NCBI GenBank assembly: GCA_947627195.1
Contig: CANQVC010000002.1
Span: 1 to 64,000 of the forward strand
Source: an uncultured Bacilli bacterium
Lineage (GTDB): Bacteria; Bacillota_I; Bacilli_A; ML615J-28; CAG-698
Direction: 5' to 3'
Length of the DNA: 64,000 bases
Below, piece by piece: positions 1 to 8,837 of this stretch; the first letter of the stretch is position 1; each line of letters opens with the position of its first letter. The notes under the pieces are model-generated. The model saw nothing but the letters and a program-made list of their open reading frames with translations. It made no database searches and was not told where the DNA came from. The translations under genes were made by a program, and so were the position numbers.

Positions 1-77
1 GAGTTTGAAATTATCTCTTGGGTTAAGACCTGTCCCAATTCTTTCAATACATTCTCCTAACTTACGCTGTTCCCAAG
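1..77. repeat. 77-bp direct repeat, copy 1 (matches 3779-3855)
   Basis: Bases 1-77 match 3779-3855 without a mismatch; the match ends at the codon before the conserved Trp-Glu-Gln-Arg-Lys-Leu-Gly block. Both copies have the same orientation. The repeat is cut by the window edge, so its true length may be greater. Recombination between the copies would delete hsdR and part of hsdS, or replace sequence by gene conversion. Confidence 0.95.
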
Positions 78-99
78 AATATGTAAATTTATCATTATA
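1..99 (-). pseudogene. hsdS fragment (silent specificity cassette), cut by the window edge
   Basis: On the minus strand the frame opens after a TAA at 100-102 and encodes DKFTYS followed by WEQRKLGECIERIGTGLNP, running off the window. Bases 1-77 are identical to 3779-3855 inside the expressed hsdS, where the same residues begin the second target-recognition domain (Trp220 onward). Between the stop and the conserved WEQRKLG block there is no ATG, GTG or TTG start in frame and no ribosome binding site. This suggests a start-less specificity fragment lying just downstream of hsdR rather than an expressed gene. Such fragments are known donors in shuffling type I specificity loci; that role is inferred here because the rest of the fragment is outside the window. 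Confidence 0.75.
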
Positions 100-139
100 T
101 TACCAATTTTTTTATAAAAATATGACACTAACTAAATTT

Positions 140-3100
140 TTATATATCAAAACCATCATCTACTATAAATTTTCTTAAAATAGAATCTACTTTCATTGTT
201 ATAGAAAAATCATCGTAATTCATGTTATCTCTTTTTTCAAAATATTCTTTAGCAACACTCATATCAACATTTTTCATCAAATCATCAAATCGACAAAATT
301 CATTTATATTACTATCATTTAATCCAAGTTCCATAATCTTTCTAAGCATTGCTTCATTAACACCTATAGCTATCGCAAATTTATGGATTTGATCGTTTCT
401 TGCATTTATTTTATATTCATTTATATAATCAGTTAAACCTTTACTTGAATCAAATTCAATATTTCCAGATTCTAAATCGTGTAAAAATAGATTTGCAAAC
501 TTTTGATCTTCCTTACTTAACTTCGCAAATGTCCTTGATAATTCTTCCTTAGCCTCCGTTAAATCTTCACCATTTTTAAGCACTTTTAAGAATTTGGTAA
601 ATCTATTATTAATCCAATCATAGTCTATTTGTACACTAGACTCGGATAAGTAAGATTCAATATCGAATGGTGGGGAATCATATCCCTGAACTTCAATATG
701 AGGAACTTCTTTATAACGCATTAATAAAATGTTATATGTCTCTTTATCACATAAAGAAGTACATTCAACTGTTTCTCCATTTTCGTTTTCTAACAAATAT
801 CTTTGTTTATCCCATAAAAAGTCTTGGAGTAAAGCTGCTCGTAAATGCTTATTAAATGAATTGAATTCTGAAACAAATTCTGCAATTTCTTTCGTGTCTT
901 CTGGAAGTTTTTCAAAATTTTTTATTCCTGATGTTTCAAAAATATTTCTAATATTCTTAAAAATATTATTCATTTTCATTAAATTTTTATATAACTTATC
1001 AACAAAAATACCAAATGGTCTATTACCAGAATAAACATTGAATGCGTCATTAATGTTAACTTCCATAGTGTGTGGTTTTCGGTAATATTTAATAATACCA
1101 TATGGTTTATCTTCATCACATATTCTATTAGTTCTAGAAAATGATTGAATAATGTTTGGAGTCAGATCTATATCATAAAATTTATCTAAATATAAAGTGT
1201 TAACCCATTTAGAATCATAACCCGTAAGCATTTGGTCAACTACAATGACAATGTTTAATTGTTTTTCATTCTCAATTGATAAATATGGTTTTTTATGAGC
1301 TAATCTTCTCTGAACATCTATTTTAAAATTTTTATATGAACTTAAATCAAATGTAGTTTCATACATTTTGTTATAATCATTAATTATATCAACTGCAGCA
1401 TCTATTCTTTTAATTACATCATCATTATTATTATCATAACTTGTTTCAAAGATTGCAGTGACTTTTAATCCAAGTACATTATTTTTTAGTAAATTATAGT
1501 AATCAATTGCTTCTTTAATACTACTTGTTGCTAATATTGCATGATATTTTTTATTTATTGATAATATCATAAACCCATCTAATATATCTTTTATTACTGC
1601 ATTATGATGTTTAGGATTATCATATTGAGATTCTTTAACAAAGCCTTCAATTCCTTTAATAAATTCTCCATTTTTATCTACATAACTTTCCATTTTATAT
1701 TTAGATTTATTCATAAAATCTTCATATATTTTCTTTTTATTTGGATCTGCAAGTGCTTCATCTCTATCTTTTGCATTTGCTTGGTCTAATGCTACTGCTT
1801 CTCTTAAATCAGTATCCTTATATGTACACACTTTAATTTGATCAAAGCCTAAAACATTTCCATCTCTAATACCATCAGCAATAGAATATCTATGAAGTTC
1901 TTCACCAAAAACATCAGCTTGATTCAAGCCAATTTTTTTCTTTTCTTTTATTATTGGTGTACCTGTAAATCCAAAAAATATTGCTCTATTGAATGCTTTT
2001 TTAATACTAATAAGCATATCACCAAATGTAGATCTATGACATTCATCAATTATAAAAACAATTCTTTTTTTGTTAATTAGATTGATATCGTTTTTAAAAT
2101 TTGTATTATCTTGTGATAATAAAGACATTTTTTGAATTGAAGTGACAATCAATATATCTTGAAATGCATTACTTTTTAATTTACTAAGTAATACAATTGA
2201 ATCTTCAGTATCTTGAACTTCTGTATATTGATCAGCAAAAGCTCTATACTCATTGATACTTTGAACTCCAAGTTCGATTCTATCCACTAAAAAAATTACT
2301 TTATCAGCATCTTTACTTTCAGAAATCAAACATGCTGATTTAAAAGATGTCATCGTTTTTCCAGAACCTGTTGTATGCCAAATATATCCACCATAATTAT
2401 TCTTTTCTTCAAAATGTGTTTTACTAACCTTGTCAGCTATTTTATTTGCGGCATAGTATTGGTAACTTCTTAAAACTTTTAATTTTTCATCTCCATTATC
2501 AGCAACCATATAGAATCCAATCATTTGATGGGCAGTTGGAATATGTAATAAAGTTCTTGCAATTTCTCTATAATCATTAATTTCTTCATTATTAAAATCA
2601 GCCCAATGAAAGAAGAATTTTTCATTAAAGGCTGTATCACTTCCAGGATTAGCGAAATATTTTGTTTCCTCTGGCGTCATGGCAACAAATATTTGAATTA
2701 ATGAATATATGCCCGTAAATACTCCTTCATGCATATATTTTTTTATTTGATTAACTGCTTCTCTAATTCGTTCTCCTGTTTTTTTAAGTTCAATATGAAA
2801 TACGGGCATACCATTTATCAACAACATTATATCGCCACGTCTTGACGGATAAATTCCTTTAGCTTTAAATTGTGGTTGTTCTACTATTTGATATCTACTT
2901 TGACCAGCACAAATTTCTTGTCTATCGTATATTTTTAAAGATATTTCTTGACCAAAATGAATTAGGTCATTAGGATTATCTCTTTTTATTGAAACAAATT
3001 TGCCATTTATAAACTGGTTTCTCTTTATAGGAGTTTCTAATGAGCTTACTTTTTTTAAGATTTGTTTCATTTCACCATCTGTTAATGGTTGATTATTTAA

Positions 3101-3253
3101 TCTATCAATCTCTCTATTATTCTCAAAAAGTATATTAGCCCAATTATTTATAAGAACATCTTCAGTAGGAAATTTAATAACTTCTTTTTCCCATCCGTTA
3201 TTAATGAGTAATTCAACAAATGATTTTTCAAATAATAATTCATCATCAAACAC
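140..3253 (-). CDS. hsdR: Type I restriction enzyme, R (endonuclease/translocase) subunit
   Basis: Restriction subunit of a type I restriction-modification complex: ATP-driven DNA translocation followed by cleavage of DNA lacking the host methylation. The N-terminal nuclease domain shows Asp141 and Glu155-x-Lys157 (within HIELKKTG), the PD-(D/E)xK pattern. The SF2 motor follows, with Walker A TTGSGKT at about 295-300, the DEAD-like box DECH at 403-406 and FGFTGTP just after it. A helical C-terminal region completes the 1037 residues, a usual family length. The start is GTG at 3253, preceded by AAAAGGAG with about 9 nt spacing. It is the last gene of the operon, 15 nt after hsdS. It appears intact. 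Confidence 0.95.
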   Translation of the reverse strand: MFDDELLFEKSFVELLINNGWEKEVIKFPTEDVLINNWANILFENNREIDRLNNQPLTDGEMKQILKKVSSLETPIKRNQFINGKFVSIKRDNPNDLIHFGQEISLKIYDRQEICAGQSRYQIVEQPQFKAKGIYPSRRGDIMLLINGMPVFHIELKKTGERIREAVNQIKKYMHEGVFTGIYSLIQIFVAMTPEETKYFANPGSDTAFNEKFFFHWADFNNEEINDYREIARTLLHIPTAHQMIGFYMVADNGDEKLKVLRSYQYYAANKIADKVSKTHFEEKNNYGGYIWHTTGSGKTMTSFKSACLISESKDADKVIFLVDRIELGVQSINEYRAFADQYTEVQDTEDSIVLLSKLKSNAFQDILIVTSIQKMSLLSQDNTNFKNDINLINKKRIVFIIDECHRSTFGDMLISIKKAFNRAIFFGFTGTPIIKEKKKIGLNQADVFGEELHRYSIADGIRDGNVLGFDQIKVCTYKDTDLREAVALDQANAKDRDEALADPNKKKIYEDFMNKSKYKMESYVDKNGEFIKGIEGFVKESQYDNPKHHNAVIKDILDGFMILSINKKYHAILATSSIKEAIDYYNLLKNNVLGLKVTAIFETSYDNNNDDVIKRIDAAVDIINDYNKMYETTFDLSSYKNFKIDVQRRLAHKKPYLSIENEKQLNIVIVVDQMLTGYDSKWVNTLYLDKFYDIDLTPNIIQSFSRTNRICDEDKPYGIIKYYRKPHTMEVNINDAFNVYSGNRPFGIFVDKLYKNLMKMNNIFKNIRNIFETSGIKNFEKLPEDTKEIAEFVSEFNSFNKHLRAALLQDFLWDKQRYLLENENGETVECTSLCDKETYNILLMRYKEVPHIEVQGYDSPPFDIESYLSESSVQIDYDWINNRFTKFLKVLKNGEDLTEAKEELSRTFAKLSKEDQKFANLFLHDLESGNIEFDSSKGLTDYINEYKINARNDQIHKFAIAIGVNEAMLRKIMELGLNDSNINEFCRFDDLMKNVDMSVAKEYFEKRDNMNYDDFSITMKVDSILRKFIVDDGFDI

Positions 3254-3268
3254 GTCTAATTTCTCCTT

Positions 3269-4510
3269 TTAAACAAACATTTTATCAAGTAATGCCTTTT
3301 TTAGACTTTTTAATTTTTCATATTTACACTGATGAAGGGTGATAAGGTTGTCAAGAGCAGTAATAAAAACTCCTATTTTCCTTTGTTCTGTTTTACATGG
3401 AACAGGAATTATAGCTTTTTTAAGGTCCCCTATTTTTATACTTTTAAATGTACTTCCTGTAATATTCGATAAAATTTGCTTTAGGACTATATCACTATGT
3501 ATTGTTTGAAATAAATATTCAGGTTTTACAACTTTTTGGTTTGGTCGTAATGTAAAAACCGATTCATTTATATTCCAATTTTTGGGTTCCTTATCGAGCA
3601 AATAACAATCACCAACTCGTCCAATACTAGCAAACAAAATATCGTTTTTTTTAAGTTCACTTCTCTCTTGAATTTTCCGTAATGAGATGTCGTCTATTTT
3701 ATCACAGTTATCATCAAGATACAGCTTACCGTGCTCAAAATTCTTTATTGTAACATAATAATTAGAGCCACCATTGTTGAGTTTGAAATTATCTCTTGGG
3801 TTAAGACCTGTCCCAATTCTTTCAATACATTCTCCTAACTTACGCTGTTCCCAAGCTTCAACAAACCCTTTAAATCGAATTTTAGGAAGCTTTTTTCCAA
3901 TTGATGGAAACATTTTATCAAGCAATGCTTTTTTAATACTTTTTAACTTTTCATACTTACACTGATGAAGGGTGATAAGGTTATCAAGGGAATGAAATAG
4001 TTCTCCAATTTGCTTTTGCTCAGCGAGATTAGGCACCAAGGTTTTAAGCTCTGAAAATTCAGTGAGGTTTACGATTTGCATAGTTCCTGCTGCCGCTGAG
4101 TTTTTCATTTGAGTTGACCATAATGAACTCTCAGTCAGAAGAAAATAAGGATCGTATTTATTTTCATTTGGGGTCAGCCCGTTAATCTGTTGATTAAAAC
4201 TGCCCGTATTTCCAAGCAAAGTGTTCTTTCCAATACTTGCGATACAAGTTACAAGGATTGTATTTTTCGGAACAACACGTCCCACCTGTTGACCTAATCT
4301 GCTTAGCTTCCTTGCGCTATTAAATGTAATTGTTTCGCTAATATCTGTTGGAGTTACCCACACTATTCCATCATCAGAATAGTATTCGGGAACCGCTGTT
4401 GAAGGCGTGTTCCCAGTTGTAATTGTTCCGAGTTCCCCCAACTTACGCTGTTCCCATGTTTCTGTGAAGCCTTTAAACCTTATGGATGGCTTATGATTTT
4501 TCTTATTCAC
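3269..4510 (-). CDS. hsdS: Type I restriction-modification specificity subunit
   Basis: DNA-recognition subunit that directs HsdM and HsdR to a bipartite target. The 413 residues form two half-subunits: target-recognition domain 1 (about 15-160), central conserved helix (about 165-205), target-recognition domain 2 (about 215-370) and a distal conserved helix (375-413). Each half starts with RFKGF followed by WEQRKLGE and ends with a KALLDKMF-type helix, so the two halves share near-identical DNA blocks. The start is GTG at 4510, 2 nt after the hsdM stop, with GGTGGTG as the ribosome binding site. The start of TRD2 is exactly repeated at the left window edge, so the specificity of this gene may change by recombination. 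Confidence 0.93.
   Translation of the reverse strand: MNKKNHKPSIRFKGFTETWEQRKLGELGTITTGNTPSTAVPEYYSDDGIVWVTPTDISETITFNSARKLSRLGQQVGRVVPKNTILVTCIASIGKNTLLGNTGSFNQQINGLTPNENKYDPYFLLTESSLWSTQMKNSAAAGTMQIVNLTEFSELKTLVPNLAEQKQIGELFHSLDNLITLHQCKYEKLKSIKKALLDKMFPSIGKKLPKIRFKGFVEAWEQRKLGECIERIGTGLNPRDNFKLNNGGSNYYVTIKNFEHGKLYLDDNCDKIDDISLRKIQERSELKKNDILFASIGRVGDCYLLDKEPKNWNINESVFTLRPNQKVVKPEYLFQTIHSDIVLKQILSNITGSTFKSIKIGDLKKAIIPVPCKTEQRKIGVFITALDNLITLHQCKYEKLKSLKKALLDKMFV
3278..3355. repeat. hsdS internal direct repeat, distal copy (pairs with 3911-3988)
   Basis: A 78-bp block encodes the distal conserved helix of HsdS. It matches 3911-3988 (633 bp away) with 7 mismatches by my alignment. It is a natural consequence of the two-half HsdS architecture and also a possible site for domain exchange. 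Confidence 0.85.
3779..3855. repeat. 77-bp direct repeat, copy 2 (matches 1-77)
   Basis: Start of target-recognition domain 2 inside hsdS, identical to bases 1-77. Beyond 3855 the sequences diverge immediately (the linker encoded here is FVEA, against FTYS at the edge copy). The breakpoint therefore lies at the conserved WEQRKLG block. Confidence 0.95.
3911..3988. repeat. hsdS internal direct repeat, central copy (pairs with 3278-3355)
   Basis: This block encodes the central conserved helix (ALLDKMF region) of HsdS. It has the same orientation as 3278-3355 and about 91% identity by eye. Together with the WEQRKLG-encoding blocks near 3840 and 4442, it divides the gene into exchangeable cassettes. 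Confidence 0.85.
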
Positions 4511-4512
4511 AA

Positions 4513-7083
4513 TTATTCACCACCCAATAGTTTGATTAGTTCATGAAGACCTTTCATATCAAACTCATCACCAGTAAGTTCATCAATCATATTAATAATT
4601 TTATTAGAAACATCTTTTATGTCATTATCTAAATCATGCAATGTAACTTGATACTTTTGTTTTAATGATGAAATTTTTGATTTAAGTAACTTTTCTGGTT
4701 CATCAAGCAAAGACATAATTCCATCATAAATATTTCTATTCCATTTAATATCTAAAAGTTTTAGCGCCTCATCATTTGACATATTTTCAATAGTTTCTTT
4801 TGTAATAAAATGTAATGCAGAAATTTTTTCTTTAATTTCTTTATTAATCTTTTTTTCTTTTTCATTCAAGTTATTTGCTTGTATGCAAATATCTTCAATG
4901 CTTCCTTTTTCAATACTTTGATTTTTATTTTCTTGTACAATTTTTTTAACTTCTTTAAAATTAAATGAACTATTATCATCAGTTAATATAGTTTCTTTAT
5001 CATCTTCTGAAATATTATCTATAAGTTCTTCATATTCTGAAGTAATTAAAGATAAATTGGAATTTAAATTATTTATTTCATCAACATTTGATTTTAATAA
5101 TTCATTTTGTACTAACTCAAAAGGTAATATTAATCCTTCCCATCCATCTTGCTTTTCTTCTTCTCTTCCATCTTTTTTCTTAATAACCATATTAGGAATA
5201 ACCTTTGTCAATGATTCCATTCCATCAGTTTGTAAAACTTCTAAATCAATAGAAATTTTTTTATATTCATCAGAAAAAATTTGGAATGCTTGATATTTAT
5301 CTATTAATTCAATTTTACTAAAACGATTAAAAATTTCATTAGTGATTTCTTCTTCAGTGCTTGCAACATTCAAATTAAGTATTTCATTCGTTAAAGTTTT
5401 TGTAAGATAATCGCCAAAATTTCCAAATACATCCATATAGTTTTGTTTAAACTTCAATAGATCAATATTTTTAGAAAAAATTTCATTTAAATCTTGATCG
5501 GTTATATTTGAATAAGAATCATTTATTTTTGTAAATAATTGTTCTTTTAATGTTGGAAATAATGACCAGTAATCATGTAACTCTTCAATCTCATAATTAG
5601 GAATACCACCATTCATGATAGAATAAATATCATATGATTCGTATTCTTCACTTGAATCAACATATCGAGGAATATTTAAATTATAATCATTTTCTCTAAT
5701 TTCTTCTAAAGATACAACTTTCGCAAATTTTGGTATATCCATTCTTTGTTTATACGCATCAACTATTTTTCTTATATCTCTTGCACGTAATTTATTATTT
5801 TTACCTTCTTTAATAAAACCTTTTGATGCATCAATTATTAACACATTTGAATTTTTTCTTTTTTGGTGTAGAACCATGATGATTGTTGGAATACCTGTGC
5901 CAAAGAAAATATTTGCAGGTAATCCAATAATAGTATCAATATTATTATTTTCAATTAATTTTCTTCTAATATCTCCTTCAGTTCCACCTCTAAATAAAAC
6001 ACCATGAGGCAAAACAATTGTCATAATTCCACTTGGTTTCAAATGATACAAATCATGCAATAAAAAGGCATAATCTGCTTTTGATTTAGGCGCTAATCCA
6101 TAATTTTTATATCTTGGATCAGAATCCTTATCTGTTGGATTCCATTTTTGTGAATATGGTGGATTTGATACGACTGCATCAACATACATTGTAGAATTTG
6201 GATTTTGGTCATCAAGAGGCCAATCATCTTCTAATGTGTCAGCATTTCTAACTTTTATTTGATCTGCTGAAATACCACGCATTATTAAATTCATACGAGT
6301 AAGGTTATACGTTGGCTCTTTTAATTCTTGAGCAAAATATTTAATATTATTTTTATTTTTAATATGTTTTTGGACACTTTTTCCAATATTAATAAGTAAT
6401 GACCCAGATCCTGAAGTAGGATCATAAATTCTAATTTCATTGTCATTTCTTAAATGGTATGCAACTATTTCACTCATTAAAAGTGATACTTCATGAGGTG
6501 TATAAAATTCTCCAGCTTTTTTTCCAGCATTAGCAGCAAAATTAGAAATTAGATATTCATATATAAAGCCCAAAACATCATAATCAGATCGTCCATCCAT
6601 TGGAATATCTTTAATCAGAGAAATTAAACCTCTAATACTCTTAGTTTGTTCACCTGCATTAGATCCTAAGTTTGAGATCCCATTTTGCAAGGTTCTAAAA
6701 ATCCCACCATACACTTCTTGATATTTGTCTTTTTCACCTGTTGGTTCATAAATTAATCTAGTAAAAGCAGCTAAGGCTATGGAAACATTATCAACAGTAA
6801 AATCAGAACCCATCTTTAACCATGTTGAAAACAAATTTTCGTAGGCAATAAAATATCCTAATTTCCTTTGAACAAATGTTTTTATTTCGTTATTATCTTC
6901 ATTTACATTCTTTAATTGTTCATCTGGCATATGACTTTGGCGAAATAATTGTTCTTCTTTATCTGATAAAAATTTATAAAATATAAAACCTAAAATATAA
7001 TCTTTATATTCATTAGCTTCAATTTTAGATCTCATCTCATTTGCTGCTTTCCATATTCTTGCAGCTAATTGCTGTTTGTTCAT
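4513..7083 (-). CDS. hsdM: Type I restriction-modification methyltransferase subunit, C-terminally extended
   Basis: Adenine-N6 methyltransferase subunit of the type I complex. The N-terminal helical domain (about 1-150) is followed by the catalytic domain with the S-adenosylmethionine motif DPTSGSGS at 221-228 and the catalytic motif NPPY at 307-310. Usual HsdM proteins are around 500-530 residues; this one has 856. The extra 340 or so residues are highly charged and predicted helical, with Glu/Lys/Asn-rich coiled-coil-like stretches, and contain no motif I recognise. The start ATG at 7083 is preceded by a GGGTGG-like site, and a good promoter lies at 7153-7181. It is the first gene of hsdM-hsdS-hsdR. 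Confidence 0.94.
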   Translation of the reverse strand: MNKQQLAARIWKAANEMRSKIEANEYKDYILGFIFYKFLSDKEEQLFRQSHMPDEQLKNVNEDNNEIKTFVQRKLGYFIAYENLFSTWLKMGSDFTVDNVSIALAAFTRLIYEPTGEKDKYQEVYGGIFRTLQNGISNLGSNAGEQTKSIRGLISLIKDIPMDGRSDYDVLGFIYEYLISNFAANAGKKAGEFYTPHEVSLLMSEIVAYHLRNDNEIRIYDPTSGSGSLLINIGKSVQKHIKNKNNIKYFAQELKEPTYNLTRMNLIMRGISADQIKVRNADTLEDDWPLDDQNPNSTMYVDAVVSNPPYSQKWNPTDKDSDPRYKNYGLAPKSKADYAFLLHDLYHLKPSGIMTIVLPHGVLFRGGTEGDIRRKLIENNNIDTIIGLPANIFFGTGIPTIIMVLHQKRKNSNVLIIDASKGFIKEGKNNKLRARDIRKIVDAYKQRMDIPKFAKVVSLEEIRENDYNLNIPRYVDSSEEYESYDIYSIMNGGIPNYEIEELHDYWSLFPTLKEQLFTKINDSYSNITDQDLNEIFSKNIDLLKFKQNYMDVFGNFGDYLTKTLTNEILNLNVASTEEEITNEIFNRFSKIELIDKYQAFQIFSDEYKKISIDLEVLQTDGMESLTKVIPNMVIKKKDGREEEKQDGWEGLILPFELVQNELLKSNVDEINNLNSNLSLITSEYEELIDNISEDDKETILTDDNSSFNFKEVKKIVQENKNQSIEKGSIEDICIQANNLNEKEKKINKEIKEKISALHFITKETIENMSNDEALKLLDIKWNRNIYDGIMSLLDEPEKLLKSKISSLKQKYQVTLHDLDNDIKDVSNKIINMIDELTGDEFDMKGLHELIKLLGGE

Positions 7084-7152
7084 TTTGTGACCACCCTTTT
7101 TGAAAACTTTTTAAAAATAAATTACTATTTTACTAACTTCAAATTATAATCA

Positions 7153-7181
7153 ATTATAACATTTTTTTTATAAAATGTCTA
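7153..7181 (-). promoter_or_regulatory. Promoter of the hsdMSR operon
   Basis: On the minus strand, TAGACA and TATAAT are separated by exactly 17 bp, about 70 nt upstream of the hsdM start. This matches the primary-sigma consensus in 11 of 12 positions. Confidence 0.7.
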
Positions 7182-7482
7182 ATTATTTATCCAATAATCA
7201 TAATGTTTTGTTATTATTTTATAAAATGATATTTTTCAAATTTATTGATTTACAATATTATTATTTTATAAATATTATTAATAATATTTTAGATACAAAT
7301 TATAAAAAAGTCCTAGAATTATGTAGATTATGAACATTTAATTCATATACTACACTTTCTAAGACTTTTTAAAAATAAATTTATAACATGTAAGCATATA
7401 TTAATTTGTATTTATATTATTTATTACATCATTATATCGCCAATTTTTTTGTATACAAATCGTATAAAACATTTATTTCTAT
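7182..7482. other. Non-coding stretch upstream of hsdM
   Basis: About 300 bp of very AT-rich sequence between the hsd promoter and the first DUF4143 ATPase gene. It contains the hairpin at 7304-7372 and a 23-bp motif at 7428-7450 that resembles 91-113 at the other end of the hsd locus in 21 of 23 positions. I see no gene in it. Confidence 0.6.
7304..7372 (-). terminator. Terminator of the first DUF4143 ATPase gene
   Basis: AAAAAGTCCTAGAA pairs with TTCTAAGACTTTTT (one G-U pair), and the inner arms also partly pair. A-runs and T-runs flank both sides, so it could stop transcription in either direction. It lies about 110 nt past the ATPase stop codon. Confidence 0.65.
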
Positions 7483-8688
7483 TTAAAAATCATTACCTAA
7501 TAAAAAATCAATTAAATTTAAATGAATAATACCATCACGTGATAAATCTACTTTATCAAGGGAAATTATATATTTAGGATTATCATCTTCTATAGAATTA
7601 AATGCTTTAAATTCTCTTTCAATGGTATTATCATTACCTAACATTTCATATGTAACTTGAATATATTTAATATTATTATCTTTTTTCGCAATGAAATCTA
7701 CTTCACCATTTTTAGTTTTACCAATATATACTTCATAATTTCTAATTATCAATTCATTATAAACAATATTTTCTAATACAACATAATTTTTAAATTCAGG
7801 GTTATTATTTTTTATTTTCGCAATCCCTAAATCAGTTGCATAAAACTTATTTAATGTTTTTAATACACTTTTACCAGCAATATCATATCGATATACTTTC
7901 TTTATTATTAATGCTTTACATAAAGCATTAATATAATTATAAAGTGTTTCGTTAGATATTTTTTTATTTATATTATTTAAATATTTTATAACATTATCAA
8001 AAGAGAATTCACGTCCAGCAGTTTCTATTAGATATTGTAAAATCATATCAAATAGAAATGTATCTTTTAAATTTAATCTTTTTACGACATCTCTTAAAAT
8101 AATTGAATCATATACACTATGTAAATAATTTTTAATATCAATTTCATTAGTAAATTCACATCTATTAGGAAGTCCACCCCATTTAGCATAATCCCAAAAT
8201 GTATTTAAATCATTTCCATCTTTATTTGTTAATAAAACATATTCTTTATAAGATAAAGGATAAATGTTAAATAAAACATATCTACCAGATAATACAGATG
8301 ATAATTCATCAGATAACATTTTACTATTAGATCCTGTTAAAAAGATACTAATATTTTTAATTTGGGCACGTAATGAATTTACAACTTTTTCAAACTCATT
8401 GACATTTTGAACTTCATCTAAAAATAAATAATACATTTTATTATCTTTAATTTTATCTTTGATATAATTATTTAACTTTTTATAATCTAATAATTCCTCA
8501 AATTCAATAAATTCAAAATTAATAAATATTATGTGTTCTTCATCAATATTACATTTATCTTTTAATTCATCTATAATTTGATTTAAAATAACTGATTTTC
8601 CACATCTTCTTATACCAACTAATATTTTAATTAAATCTGAATTATAAAATCCTCTTATTTTTGATAAATAATTTTCTCTTAATAACAT
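7483..8688 (-). CDS. AAA ATPase with DUF4143 C-terminal domain
   Basis: A single-gene unit of a widespread but poorly understood family of ATP-binding proteins (AAA_14 plus DUF4143). The N-terminal ATPase has Walker A GIRRCGKS at 25-32 and Walker B with FLDEVQN around Asp91-Glu92. A winged-helix-like middle follows, and the C-terminal part carries GEVDFIAKK and YIQVTYE, resembling the PD-(D/E)xK-type fold seen in this family, although the terminal EVK is replaced by QVT. The length of 401 residues is typical. The start ATG at 8688 follows AGAGGT. It has its own promoter (8709-8737) and terminator (7304-7372). The physiological role is unknown; a link to the neighbouring restriction locus is only positional. 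Confidence 0.82.
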   Translation of the reverse strand: MLLRENYLSKIRGFYNSDLIKILVGIRRCGKSVILNQIIDELKDKCNIDEEHIIFINFEFIEFEELLDYKKLNNYIKDKIKDNKMYYLFLDEVQNVNEFEKVVNSLRAQIKNISIFLTGSNSKMLSDELSSVLSGRYVLFNIYPLSYKEYVLLTNKDGNDLNTFWDYAKWGGLPNRCEFTNEIDIKNYLHSVYDSIILRDVVKRLNLKDTFLFDMILQYLIETAGREFSFDNVIKYLNNINKKISNETLYNYINALCKALIIKKVYRYDIAGKSVLKTLNKFYATDLGIAKIKNNNPEFKNYVVLENIVYNELIIRNYEVYIGKTKNGEVDFIAKKDNNIKYIQVTYEMLGNDNTIEREFKAFNSIEDDNPKYIISLDKVDLSRDGIIHLNLIDFLLGNDF

Positions 8689-8708
8689 ATATAATAACCT
8701 CTAATAAT

Positions 8709-8737
8709 ATTATATACTATTTTAATAATTTTGTAAA
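8709..8737 (-). promoter_or_regulatory. Promoter of the first DUF4143 ATPase gene
   Basis: TTTACA and TATAAT are separated by 17 bp on the minus strand, about 20 nt upstream of the start codon. Confidence 0.65.
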
Positions 8738-8741
8738 GTTT

Positions 8742-8757
8742 TTACGGTTAATCGTAA
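8742..8757. promoter_or_regulatory. Palindrome next to the -35 box, candidate operator
   Basis: TTACGGTTAATCGTAA is a near-perfect inverted repeat (TTACG/CGTAA arms) whose edge is 4 bp upstream of the -35 box of the ATPase promoter. The position suits a regulator binding site. No regulator gene lies next to it. Confidence 0.45.
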
Positions 8758-8837
8758 TAACTTTTAAATTTAAGTAAAGAAAATTAAGCAAAAGAATACA
8801 TTTTTGATAGATGATTTTAATCATTATCTTTCATTTA

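Noticed and set aside
729-1034. Plus-strand ORFs inside hsdR
   Set aside because: They are antisense shadows of the long hsdR frame without ribosome sites or recognisable protein features.
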